Shown here one piece after another: positions 27,133 through 35,019 of a stretch of DNA of 64,000 nucleotides. Both the position numbers and the translations under genes were made by a program. The notes beneath the pieces are model-generated. The model ran no database searches. It was not told the DNA's origin and saw nothing but the letters and a program-made list of their open reading frames with translations. How positions within the stretch are numbered: the first letter of the stretch is position 1; each line of letters begins with the position of its first letter. Origin of the DNA: Alteromonas sp. BMJM2 (GTDB lineage: Bacteria > Pseudomonadota > Gammaproteobacteria > Enterobacterales > Alteromonadaceae); contig NZ_JAPVOT010000008.1 of assembly GCF_027257845.1 (NCBI RefSeq), forward strand, positions 124,001-188,000. Reading direction: 5' to 3'.

Positions 27133-29175
27133 TTAATGTGTAGTAATAGCGTATCGGCCTGTTTCAATCATATCGAAAGTAATATTTGCTGCCTCGTCTA
27201 AAAACGGGTCTAACTCTTCCATGTCTTCTGGAAGGTCATCAAGCGCGGTTACCGGCTCTAAGCCTAGACGCTGAAGGCGTTCGTTAGCGCGTGCTAATGA
27301 TTTTACCTCAGCTTCTTTTTTCTTGGCTTCTCTTTCAGCCTTAACCAGTGATATGAAATCTTTGTCTTTATTCTTTTTGTATTCCTCGATGTCATCATTA
27401 ATGTATGAAAACTCGGGGTTTTGCATAATTCGTTTACTGTGCTTCGCTGACAATACGTCTAACGCAGATTGGCCGTCAGCAAACGTAGTGTAGTTAGCCC
27501 TGTTAATGCTATCCCATGGAAGCGCGTTATCAGCCTGACTTTCGCCCCATTCTGCAGGTTCGATAGCCGAGGGATACAAAATATCGGGAATAACACCTTT
27601 ATGTTGTGTGCTGCCGCCATCAATTCGATAAAACTTAGCAATAGTAAACTGTACGCTGCCTAACGGGTTGTCGTACAGGTCGTAAATTTTACCTAGGCCA
27701 CGATGCTGCTGAACCGTACCTTTACCGAAGGTTTGCTCACCAACAATTAAGGCGCGATTGTAGTCTTGCATTGCTGCTGCAAAAATTTCTGAGGCTGATG
27801 CGCTGTAACGGTCAACAAGCACAGTCAGTGGGCCGTCATAAGCCACTTTCCCATCGGTGTCACGATTAACGCTAATCTTAGATTGTCCGTATCGAATTTG
27901 AACCACGGGACCTTTTTCAATGAACAGTCCAGACAGCAATGTTGCTTCTGTTAACGAACCGCCGCCATTGCCGCGAAGGTCGACAATAACGCCTTTCACG
28001 TTTTGTGACTTTAACGCTTCAATTTCTTTTGCAACGTCAACACTTAGGTTGTTGTAAAAACTAGGAATGGTAATAACGCCTAAGGGCTGCCCTGAATGCG
28101 GACCTTCCTCAGGTACATACACTTCAGACTTTGCCGCTCTATCTTCCAGTTTTATCTTATCTCTGGTTAGCTTTACTACTGATGTTGTTTTTGATTCTGT
28201 TGCGCCCTTCTCTACTTGCAAGCGCACCAAGCTGCCCTTTGGACCTTTAATCAACTCGACAACTTCGTCGAGTCTCCATCCAATAACATCAACAAACTCT
28301 TCATCGTCTTGAGCTACACCAACAATTTTGTCTTCTGGCTTGATTGCCCCAGACTGATCTGCTGGACCACCTGGCACTACACTCTTGATAATGGTGTAGT
28401 CATCTTCGCTCTGCAGTACCGCACCTATACCTTCAAATGATAAGTTCATTTCCATTTGGAAACGGTCTGCATTTCGAGGAGAAAGGTAACTCGTATGTGC
28501 TTCGATAGTTCTTGCAAACGCGTTCATGGCAGTTTGAAAAACATCTTCGCTTTTCGCCTGCTTTGTACGTTTTATTGCACGGGTATAACGCTTAGTAAGT
28601 AGCTCTTTCGCTTCTTCCCAGGTTTTATCCGCCAATATCAGGTTCAGCGCATCGTATTTAACTCGCTGACGCCAAATTTCGTCAAGTTCGTCAGTGTCTT
28701 TCGCCCAATCGGCGTCTTCTCTGTCGTAATAGAACTTGTCGTTTTCTTTAGCAAAATCAAAAGGCCCGTCGTCTAGCAGTGCTAGAGCATATTCATAACG
28801 CTCTACTCTGCGCCTTGCCGTAACGTTATACATGTCATAAGCGATAGATAAATTACCTTTACCTAACGCATCGTCAAACAAGTCTCGATACTTTTCGAAG
28901 CTCACCACATCGTCTAATAGAAGCACTTGCTTGTTGTGGTCAAGAGACTCGATAAAACGCTGATAAACGCGGGCTGATAGAAGATTATCCAACGAAATTT
29001 CTTTGTAGTGAGCGCGAGTGAATAAAGCACTGACTCTCTTAGCTGCCACGCTGTGCTGAGATTCCTGTTGAAGGATAGGAAGCTCATCAACGTCAGGTGT
29101 TGATGTAACTGCACCAGCACCGACGCCTACCGTCAAAAAAGCGCTAGCAATAGAAATTCGAAGGATATCTTTCAT
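27133..29175 (-). CDS. prc: Periplasmic tail-specific protease Prc (Tsp)
   Basis: Prc is an S41 protease that degrades periplasmic proteins with nonpolar C-termini and, in E. coli, trims penicillin-binding protein 3 and murein hydrolases. The 680 residues match E. coli Prc (682), with an N-terminal signal sequence (MKDILRISIASAFLTVGVGA). A PDZ domain lies around residues 240-330 (FEGIGAVLQSEDDYTIIKSVVPGGPADQSG). The catalytic serine is in VDRYSASASEIFAAAMQDY and the lysine in VGEQTFGKGTVQQH. A Lys/Glu-rich C-terminal region (about 580-640) follows. It begins two bases after the proQ stop with its AGAGG site inside proQ, so it is translationally linked to proQ as in E. coli. Confidence 0.97.
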   Translation of the reverse strand: MKDILRISIASAFLTVGVGAGAVTSTPDVDELPILQQESQHSVAAKRVSALFTRAHYKEISLDNLLSARVYQRFIESLDHNKQVLLLDDVVSFEKYRDLFDDALGKGNLSIAYDMYNVTARRRVERYEYALALLDDGPFDFAKENDKFYYDREDADWAKDTDELDEIWRQRVKYDALNLILADKTWEEAKELLTKRYTRAIKRTKQAKSEDVFQTAMNAFARTIEAHTSYLSPRNADRFQMEMNLSFEGIGAVLQSEDDYTIIKSVVPGGPADQSGAIKPEDKIVGVAQDDEEFVDVIGWRLDEVVELIKGPKGSLVRLQVEKGATESKTTSVVKLTRDKIKLEDRAAKSEVYVPEEGPHSGQPLGVITIPSFYNNLSVDVAKEIEALKSQNVKGVIVDLRGNGGGSLTEATLLSGLFIEKGPVVQIRYGQSKISVNRDTDGKVAYDGPLTVLVDRYSASASEIFAAAMQDYNRALIVGEQTFGKGTVQQHRGLGKIYDLYDNPLGSVQFTIAKFYRIDGGSTQHKGVIPDILYPSAIEPAEWGESQADNALPWDSINRANYTTFADGQSALDVLSAKHSKRIMQNPEFSYINDDIEEYKKNKDKDFISLVKAEREAKKKEAEVKSLARANERLQRLGLEPVTALDDLPEDMEELDPFLDEAANITFDMIETGRYAITTH

Positions 29176-29177
29176 AT

Positions 29178-29846
29178 TTACGACCTCTTGGAACGTGCCA
29201 AACGTAAAGCATCTGCTTTTACTTTTACCACCATACCTGTATCAAGTTGAACATGAATACCGTCTTTAGCAATCTCGGTGATAGCCGCTGGCATAGGTTC
29301 TTTACCTAACTTCACGGTGACGCGAGTGCCTTGCTTCATGTCATCTTCGGTTAACTTAGCAGGTGGTGTAGTATTTGGTCTGCTATTCTTCGCTTTAGTT
29401 CCGCGCTTTGTCTCAGGTTGCGCAGAATTAGCCGTTTTTTCGCCTTTAGGACGATTAAATTGACGCTTTTCTGAACGCGTAGGCTGCTGTGCTAGCTTTG
29501 CCTTACGTTTTTCAGCAGCCTTAGCTTTACTCTCTTCGAGTTGCTTTTGCGCATGATCTGAATGTTCTTTCTCAATTGCTTCGCCCTTTTCACCATCAAG
29601 GTCAACGCGGTGAGCGCCTTCCTTAATGCTGTAGAGGTAACGCCAGCTGTTAGTGTAATGACGAAGGGTTGAGCGTAAAAGTGTTTTACTTACGCGCTCT
29701 TCGTCGTCTAACCGTTGGGCAAGATCTTGAAAAATACCAATCTTAAGTGGGAGGGCCTCACCTTCAATGCTAAAACATTTTGGAAAGGTCTCTGCAAGGA
29801 AAGCAATAACTTCCTTACTCGTAGTAAACTTCTCTGTTGATTCCAT
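29178..29846 (-). CDS. proQ: RNA chaperone ProQ
   Basis: ProQ is a global small-RNA-binding protein; in E. coli it stabilises structured RNAs and affects osmoregulation. The 222 residues show the FinO-like N-terminal domain (EVIAFLAETFPKCFSIEGEALPLKIGIFQDLAQRL, then LRSTLRHYTNSWRYL), a basic Lys/Arg/Gln-rich linker (about 100-165), and a Tudor-like C-terminal domain with GTRVTVKLGKEPMPAAITEI and VQLDTGMVVKVKADALRLA. All three parts of E. coli ProQ (232 residues) are present. It lies in the leftward operon SIMPL-msrC-orf96-proQ-prc, 16 bases after orf96. The presence of ProQ fits with the candidate small RNA at 33.3 kb. Confidence 0.96.
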   Translation of the reverse strand: MESTEKFTTSKEVIAFLAETFPKCFSIEGEALPLKIGIFQDLAQRLDDEERVSKTLLRSTLRHYTNSWRYLYSIKEGAHRVDLDGEKGEAIEKEHSDHAQKQLEESKAKAAEKRKAKLAQQPTRSEKRQFNRPKGEKTANSAQPETKRGTKAKNSRPNTTPPAKLTEDDMKQGTRVTVKLGKEPMPAAITEIAKDGIHVQLDTGMVVKVKADALRLARSKRS

Positions 29847-29862
29847 TAACTTTCTAAATTAT

Positions 29863-30153
29863 TCAGGAGATTTCATCGTTATTTGCATCATCCCAAGTTG
29901 CCAGCGTGTGGTCAACCCAATCGAGCAATTCGTCGTCATCAATTTCTAATAAATGTGCATCTTGTTGCCAAGACTCCCAAGCGTAGTGCAAAATTTGCTC
30001 TAAACGCTGTGTTTCTATATCCTCTTCAGCAGCATCATATATTCCGTGAAGAATGAAGTTTAAACGTTCAGATGCCTCATCTGGGTCATCATGAACGTCT
30101 TCCATGTCCTCGAATGTAGATAATACTACATGAATATCGACGTTTGATTTCAT
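29863..30153 (-). CDS. Small highly acidic protein of unknown function (orf96)
   Basis: This 96-residue protein is strongly acidic (FEDMEDVHDDPDEASERL, EIDDDELLDWVDHTL, ending DDANNDEIS) and likely all-helical, with a single conserved-looking core LNFILHGIYDAAEEDIETQR. No signal peptide, membrane helix or known motif is visible. Its ATG overlaps the msrC stop as ATGA, and proQ starts 16 bases after it, so it is embedded in an operon, which argues that it is a real gene. E. coli has msrC next to proQ without this gene, as I remember. A DNA-mimic or adaptor role is possible from the charge, but I have no family match. Confidence 0.72.
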   Translation of the reverse strand: MKSNVDIHVVLSTFEDMEDVHDDPDEASERLNFILHGIYDAAEEDIETQRLEQILHYAWESWQQDAHLLEIDDDELLDWVDHTLATWDDANNDEIS

Positions 30154-30608
30154 AGTGCTTGCTGAGTCGCGATCAGTATTTTCGCAATTTCGACAAGGCC
30201 ATCCTCATCATCTTGCGTAAAACGGGCGTGGTTTGGGCTATCAATATCTAGTACCCCGATTAGTGCATTATTAACCACGATTGGAACAACGATTTCAGAA
30301 TTTGACGCCGCATCGCATGCTATGTGGCCATCAAATCCGTGAACATCGTCAATTCGTTGAACGGTTTGTGTAGATGCACTGGTACCGCAAACACCTTTAC
30401 CCATCGGAATTCGAATGCAGGCAGGCTGGCCCTGAAAAGGACCAAGAACAAGCTGTTCGTCTTTGTATAGGTAAAAACCAGCCCAATTAACATCTTCGAG
30501 ACCATTAAACAGCAGTGCACTGATGTTTGCCATGTTGGCAATTAAGTCCTGCTCGCCCGACACTAAGCTTTTCGCTTGGCTTATCAACTGGTTATATTGT
30601 TGTTTCAA
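30150..30608 (-). CDS. msrC: Free methionine-(R)-sulfoxide reductase (GAF domain)
   Basis: MsrC (YebR) reduces free L-methionine-(R)-sulfoxide in the cytoplasm, an oxidative repair step. The 152 residues form one GAF domain: NWAGFYLYKDEQLVLGPFQG, then the three conserved redox cysteines Cys64 (QPACIRI), Cys74 (GKGVCGT) and Cys98 (GHIACDA), with NNALIGVLDIDSP closing the fold. The start is a TTG at 30608, supported by an AGGG sequence 8 to 11 bases upstream and by family length; the next ATG would remove the first helix. It begins 12 bases after the SIMPL gene and overlaps orf96 by four bases. The association with proQ-prc agrees with E. coli. Confidence 0.93.
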   Translation of the reverse strand: MKQQYNQLISQAKSLVSGEQDLIANMANISALLFNGLEDVNWAGFYLYKDEQLVLGPFQGQPACIRIPMGKGVCGTSASTQTVQRIDDVHGFDGHIACDAASNSEIVVPIVVNNALIGVLDIDSPNHARFTQDDEDGLVEIAKILIATQQAL

Positions 30609-30620
30609 ACGGTGACCCTG

Positions 30621-31367
30621 TTATTGATTAATAGTAAACGTAACATTTACACGGGCGTTTACGCTTTCTTGTCCTGGCAGAGACAGTGACATTTCTTTTG
30701 CAAACGTATCGGCACGCATAACTGGTATCGGCATATTGCCACCAGATTCAGATATTGCAACCACTTCACCCACTTCTACACCTAATTCTTTTGCTAACAT
30801 CTGTGCTCTATTCTTTGCATCAGCGACCGCTGTTACCAACGCTTTCTGATAGACAGAGGCTTCACCCATGTTTATAAAATTGAATTGTTGGATACGATCA
30901 ACACCTCTTTTGAGTACGCCATCAAGCACACGATCGTAATTTTCTAAATCTGTTGAGGTAATGGCGATTTCTCTAGACAGTGTAAAACCATCTTGTTCTC
31001 TACCCTGCGGCGTATTGGTGTATCGAGGAGAAAGACGTACTTGCATACTTTGAATATAACGCTCTTCGATTCCCTCTTCTAATAAGAAACTAACGATAGA
31101 TGTTAAATCGTTTTCAAGCTGCCCATTGAGCTTTGTTACCGTTGAGCCTTGTTCTTCAACGATAAAGGTAACGGAGTAAGCATTAGGTGTAACATCAATA
31201 GCGCCAACCCCTTGTACGGTTATCGTTCCCGATGCAGTGTTTGCTGCTGGCGATGCGCTTTCCTTGCTAGCCTCACTGCTCGTTTCGGAATGCGCATAGC
31301 TTTGCGACCCATATAGCAGAGCCGCAGAAACAATGAGTGTCTTGGTGAATATAAGCAGGTTTTGCAT
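30621..31367 (-). CDS. SIMPL (YggE-like) domain periplasmic protein
   Basis: The 248-residue product has a signal peptide (MQNLLIFTKTLIVSAALLYGSQSYA) and one SIMPL domain: TITVQGVGAIDVTPNAYSVTF, an acidic helical stretch, YIQSMQVRLSPRYT, and GVDRIQQFNFINMGEASVYQKALVTAVADAKNRAQMLAKELG. E. coli YggE belongs to this family and lowers oxidative stress by an unknown route. AAGGA lies just before the ATG. It is the first gene of the five-gene leftward operon; its link with MsrC, a sulfoxide repair enzyme, supports an oxidative-stress theme. The molecular function is unknown. Confidence 0.88.
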   Translation of the reverse strand: MQNLLIFTKTLIVSAALLYGSQSYAHSETSSEASKESASPAANTASGTITVQGVGAIDVTPNAYSVTFIVEEQGSTVTKLNGQLENDLTSIVSFLLEEGIEERYIQSMQVRLSPRYTNTPQGREQDGFTLSREIAITSTDLENYDRVLDGVLKRGVDRIQQFNFINMGEASVYQKALVTAVADAKNRAQMLAKELGVEVGEVVAISESGGNMPIPVMRADTFAKEMSLSLPGQESVNARVNVTFTINQ

Positions 31368-31761
31368 GTCAGTTCCTTAAATCGAAATTGGCGTTTAGCG
31401 TAAAGCATCCAGTTTATCTCATCATATATGAACCTTAGTTGAATAGATAACAAGACTTAGACTCTATATTCATCTGAGTTGAGCAACGTTAGATACGAAA
31501 TAAATTTTGAAAAAGGAGCACGTTCAATCTACAGAAACCATGACGGACTCGAGGCCTACTGAGGTGAGTATAAATCTGTGTTCAAAGACTTAGATGGTCG
31601 AAATTACAGCTTTAGTTAAGAAAAAGCTCGGAGTTGAGACGGGATAACCAAACGCATCGCACTATGGTGGAAAGGCTAAGTTTTAACACATAAAGCTGGG
31701 GCAGCTATCGTGCCGCCAGCTCTAGGGTTGACTGTATTAATGGTTGATTAAAATAGCCATT
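31368..31761. other. Intergenic region with a possible decayed reading frame
   Basis: No intact gene is seen in 394 bases. The right-reading frame starting at 31509 gives EKGARSIYRNHDGLEAY, a stop, GEYKSVFKDLDGRNYSFS, a stop, EKARS, a stop and DGITKRIALWWKG, then a stop near 31678. The pieces have protein-like composition and share one frame, so they may be remains of a small gene. I cannot name the family. The promoter of the SIMPL operon must lie within 31370-31450. Confidence 0.3.
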
Positions 31762-32907
31762 TTACTTAAGTACGGTTTTAAGCGACGCGATACAGTGATC
31801 GATGTTGCGCTGTTTACAGGCATATCCCATAAGACCAATACGCCATACCTTTCCAGCATGTTCTCCTAAACCAGCGCCAATTTCTAAATTAAACTCATTA
31901 AGTAACTGACTGCGTACCGCAGCGTCATCAACACCCTCGGGTATTCGTACAACGTTGAGCTGTGGCAATCTAAAATCGCTATTTACCGCAAGCTCTAGAC
32001 CAATTTCTTCAAGACCTTGTGCAAGCTTTGCATGTCCGCTTGCGTGTCTGTGCCACGCATTCTCAAGACCTTCCTCTTTCAATACGAGAAGCGATTCGTA
32101 CATCGCGTACATACTGTTAACCGGTGCAGTATGGTGATAAGCACGTTTAGCGCCCTTGCCCCAATACCCTACGATCAAATTCATATCGAGAAACCAGCTT
32201 TGCACTTTTGTTTGTCTATTTTGAATCACTGAAACTGCTTTATCACTGAAAGACACTGGCGCTATACCGGGAACGCAACTGAGGCACTTTTGCGAACCTG
32301 AGTAGATGGCGTCTATTCCCCAGCCGTCAACATCGAGTTCGATACCGCCAAGCGAGGTAACAGCATCAACAATAGTTAAGCAGTTATGTTTCTGAGCAAG
32401 CTCACACAGCAATTTGGCTTCGTTTCTCACCCCTGTTGAAGTCTCTGCATGGACAAATGCCACTACCTTTACATCGGGATTGGCGTTCAGCGCATCTTCT
32501 ACTGCATTAAGGTCGGTCTGCTCTCCCCACGTGTTGTGGATGGTAATTGCAGTGCCGCCGCAGCGTTCTACATTTTCAACCATGCGCAAACCGAAAACAC
32601 CGTTGACGCAAACAATGACTTTATCTCCAGGCTCAACAAGATTCACAAAGCATGCTTCCATGCCAGCAGAGCCTGGGGCAGATATTGGCATTGTTAGCGC
32701 ATTTTCAGTTTTAAACGCGTATTGCAGTAAGTTTTTGGTTTCATCCATCAACTCAATGAACAAAGGGTCAAGGTGTCCTAGTGTAGGACGCGCCATGGCG
32801 TTAAGAATCCGAGGGCTTACATCAGAGGGGCCCGGTCCCATTAAAGTGCGCTCTGGTGGAATAAATGTTGATAATGATTTTGTAAATGGCGTTGTAGATG
32901 CTTTCAT
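31762..32907 (-). CDS. Class V aminotransferase, alanine/serine-glyoxylate type
   Basis: This PLP enzyme probably transfers the amino group of alanine or serine to glyoxylate or pyruvate. From the ATG at 32907 it has 381 residues; a frame to 32976 adds an unlikely leader, and GAGGGG precedes 32907. MGPGPSDVSPRILNAMARPTLGH is the start typical of the alanine-glyoxylate/serine-pyruvate family, VVAFVHAETSTGV binds the cofactor region, VDAVTSLGGIELDVDGWGID carries the PLP-binding Asp, and SGSQKCLSCVPG holds the Schiff-base lysine. Substrate choice cannot be fixed from sequence. It is monocistronic, with non-coding DNA on both sides. Together with SdaA it fits active serine metabolism. Confidence 0.9.
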   Translation of the reverse strand: MKASTTPFTKSLSTFIPPERTLMGPGPSDVSPRILNAMARPTLGHLDPLFIELMDETKNLLQYAFKTENALTMPISAPGSAGMEACFVNLVEPGDKVIVCVNGVFGLRMVENVERCGGTAITIHNTWGEQTDLNAVEDALNANPDVKVVAFVHAETSTGVRNEAKLLCELAQKHNCLTIVDAVTSLGGIELDVDGWGIDAIYSGSQKCLSCVPGIAPVSFSDKAVSVIQNRQTKVQSWFLDMNLIVGYWGKGAKRAYHHTAPVNSMYAMYESLLVLKEEGLENAWHRHASGHAKLAQGLEEIGLELAVNSDFRLPQLNVVRIPEGVDDAAVRSQLLNEFNLEIGAGLGEHAGKVWRIGLMGYACKQRNIDHCIASLKTVLK

Positions 32908-33150
32908 ATTAGCCCCTCTTACATTCAGGAGTTTTAATTCATAGCCACATACTACAAGGTTCGTCATGTGGTACAACCATCTGTATTCAACATAAATCTT
33001 GTGAATATAGTTTTAGCTAAACATTTTCAAAATATGGAGGTATTTCAGACTTAATGGAGGGAGATTTTGACACTACATAACGGAATTTCTATCGATAACA
33101 CACTTATAACTTAGTAGGTGGTGTGCAAAAAATAGGAATAATTTAATGGT

Positions 33151-33171
33151 CGAACCAGAGGCATTGGTTCG
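33151..33171. repeat. Perfect 7-bp inverted repeat
   Basis: The arms CGAACCA and TGGTTCG are separated by GAGGCAT. It lies about 90 bases upstream of the -10 of the candidate small RNA and about 245 bases upstream of the aminotransferase start, so it could be an operator for either. No matching regulator family is recognised. Confidence 0.5.
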
Positions 33172-33274
33172 TAATGCATTGTTATTATTAAATAAATTTT
33201 TATAATAACGGTGTCACAAAAAATTAACCGTTAATTTTTTTATAAAATGCACAAAGCTATTCTATACTCAAGGT

Positions 33275-33376
33275 ACAACGTTAATACATACATTATCTCT
33301 CCCTGTAAAAGTTAGCGCACGGCTCAGAGATGAGCCATTCCCCTAGGCCCAGAACGATTGTTCTGGGCGTTTTTTA
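33275..33376 (+). ncRNA. Candidate standalone small RNA with Rho-independent terminator
   Basis: A TATACT -10 (33263-33268) preceded by a very AT-rich tract would start a transcript near 33275. The roughly 100-base product contains a first hairpin GGCTCA-GAGA-TGAGCC (33321-33336) with a GNRA tetraloop, a single-stranded C-rich linker ATTCCCCTAG, and a 9-bp terminator stem GCCCAGAAC-GATT-GTTCTGGGC (33347-33368) followed by G and six T. No rightward gene lies upstream, so the terminator must serve an RNA that begins here. Size and layout are like Spot 42-type Hfq-dependent RNAs, and the C-rich linker could pair with purine-rich ribosome-binding sites. I do not recognise a named family. The -35 is poor. 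Confidence 0.65.
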
Positions 33377-33490
33377 TTGGGCTAACTGTTTTATGAATTT
33401 AAGCCTTCATGCGTCTGAACTGTTATGGATCTAAATTTTATAGATCTATTTTTTATCGAGCTGAAGTTAATGCGCAGGAACTGAGTGGCA

Positions 33491-34009
33491 TCACAAAGCA
33501 GTTAGGTGCTTAAAATAGTGTTGCGCATTGCCTCGATAATGGGCAGCGGAAGCTTCTAGCTTTGACGCGACGCTCTCATCAAGTGTTTTAACCACTTTTC
33601 CAGGTGAACCAACCACCAAGCTATAATCCGGTATTTCCATGTTCTCGGTGATTAAAGCGTTTGCACCAATAATGCAATACTTTCCAATATTTGCCCCATT
33701 TAAAACAACTGCATTAATACCAATTAACGAGTAATCACCAATGGTGCAACCATGAAGCATCACTTTATGACCAACGGTAACACCTTTGCCAAGAGTAAGA
33801 GGAACACCAGCATCAGTGTGCAGGACACTACCATCTTGGATGTTGGTATCTTCTCCTACCGTAATTGTATCCATATCGCCACGAATAACCGCGTTAAACC
33901 ACACGCTGCTTCCCTGCTGAAGGTTCACGTTACCGATAACATGAGCGCCAGGTGCGATATACACACTTTCGTTAACCGTTGGCGTTAATTCGCCCAATGA
34001 ATAGTGCAT
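33491..34009 (-). CDS. Gamma-carbonic anhydrase-like (PaaY/YrdA type) hexapeptide-repeat protein
   Basis: The 172-residue product is a left-handed beta-helix of hexapeptide repeats ([20 protein letters not shown], then [28 protein letters not shown]). The three metal-binding histidines of gamma-carbonic anhydrases are present in VLHTD and [12 protein letters not shown]. The family includes real carbonic anhydrases and thioesterase-like proteins such as PaaY, so the activity remains open. The ATG at 34009 has a strong AAGGAG site; the longer frame to 34042 is rejected. It lies 149 bases after tesB in the same direction and may or may not share its transcript. Confidence 0.9.
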   Translation of the reverse strand: MHYSLGELTPTVNESVYIAPGAHVIGNVNLQQGSSVWFNAVIRGDMDTITVGEDTNIQDGSVLHTDAGVPLTLGKGVTVGHKVMLHGCTIGDYSLIGINAVVLNGANIGKYCIIGANALITENMEIPDYSLVVGSPGKVVKTLDESVASKLEASAAHYRGNAQHYFKHLTAL

Positions 34010-34158
34010 GTTGTTCTCCTTCAAGTGTCCTTTGAATACCATTTGAATACCCTTTTAAAAGCCAAGCAGGCTTCAAACCAGGTTCTGTTCTTCTTTTTTC
34101 GTGTCGATTGACTCATAGATGATACGCAAATGGTAAATGTGCTTTTTGCCCTGTAAAA

Positions 34159-35019
34159 TTACACGTCTACTTGACGCATCAACCCTTCCTGAGACGTTGA
34201 GGCGACAAGCTCGCCTTGCTGCGTAAAAATTTGACCTCTTACTAAGCCACGAGCACCACCACTGAAAGGACTGTCCATGGCATAAAGTAACCATTCATTT
34301 AAGTTCACAGGGCGATGAAACCACATGGCATGGTCAATGGTTGCCATTCGCAGAGATTTGTCGGTTACCGCGACGCCATGCGGTTGTAGTGATGTACTTA
34401 AAAAATGATAGTCAGACGCGTAAGCAACAGCAGCTTGATGAACGGACAAAGATCCAACAAGGGGATCTCTCGCCTTCATCCATATATAGCGCGTTGGGTC
34501 ACGCTTTACTGGTTGATAAGAGTTAGCCGCATTAATAGTGCGTATATCTACCGGTTTGTGATAGCTCAGGGCCTCTCTCATTGGCCTCGCTATTTTACTA
34601 AAATTCTCTTGGTAAAAATCGATATCTGACTGCACCTCTTCAGGTGGCGGCACGTCAGGCATTTCGGGCGCCTGATGATGCATGCCTTCTTGAGGTACTT
34701 GAAATGATGCCGTCATATAAAAAATGTTTCGACCGTCTTGAATAGCCTTCACCCTTCTCGCAGAGAAGCTGCGGCCATCACGGACAATTTCAACATCATA
34801 AACTACCGGTTTTTTCGCATCGCCAGGTAATAAAAAATAGGTGTGAAACGAATGGGCAACGCGGTCTTTATCAACAGTTTCATAGGCTGCTGCGAGGGCC
34901 TGACCAAGCACTTGGCCACCAAAAAGCGCTCTAAATCCTAGGTCCCAGCTTTGTCCTCGGTAAAGACCTGCTTCTACAGTTTCTAACTCAAATAGCGAGG
35001 ATAGTTTTATGTCAGACAT
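34159..35019 (-). CDS. tesB: Acyl-CoA thioesterase II TesB
   Basis: TesB hydrolyses medium and long-chain acyl-CoA to free fatty acid and CoA in the cytoplasm. The 286 residues equal E. coli TesB. It is a double hot-dog protein: YRGQSWDLGFRALFGGQVLGQALAAA and HSFHTYFLLPGD in the first half, ATIDHAMWFHRPVNLNEWLLYAMDSPFSGGARGLVRGQIF in the second. The Asp of TIDHAMWFH, the Ser region of DSPFSGGARG and the Gln near the C-terminus correspond to the known catalytic triad. Its start overlaps the end of the kinase gene by eight bases, so it is translated from the rlmJ-kinase message. Confidence 0.95.
   Translation of the reverse strand: MSDIKLSSLFELETVEAGLYRGQSWDLGFRALFGGQVLGQALAAAYETVDKDRVAHSFHTYFLLPGDAKKPVVYDVEIVRDGRSFSARRVKAIQDGRNIFYMTASFQVPQEGMHHQAPEMPDVPPPEEVQSDIDFYQENFSKIARPMREALSYHKPVDIRTINAANSYQPVKRDPTRYIWMKARDPLVGSLSVHQAAVAYASDYHFLSTSLQPHGVAVTDKSLRMATIDHAMWFHRPVNLNEWLLYAMDSPFSGGARGLVRGQIFTQQGELVASTSQEGLMRQVDV

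Larger units (their letters stand above)
32908..33490. other. Intergenic region containing a candidate small RNA and an inverted repeat
   Basis: This 583-base AT-rich stretch holds the aminotransferase promoter on its left, an inverted repeat at 33151-33171, a probable rightward small RNA at 33275-33376, and a weak AT-rich hairpin (GATCTA / TAGATC, 33428-33446) near the end of the carbonic anhydrase-like gene. No reading frame with coding character was found. Confidence 0.6.

Noticed and set aside
32414..32944. 176-codon rightward frame over the aminotransferase start
   Set aside because: It is antisense to the PLP domain of the aminotransferase, which is strongly conserved.
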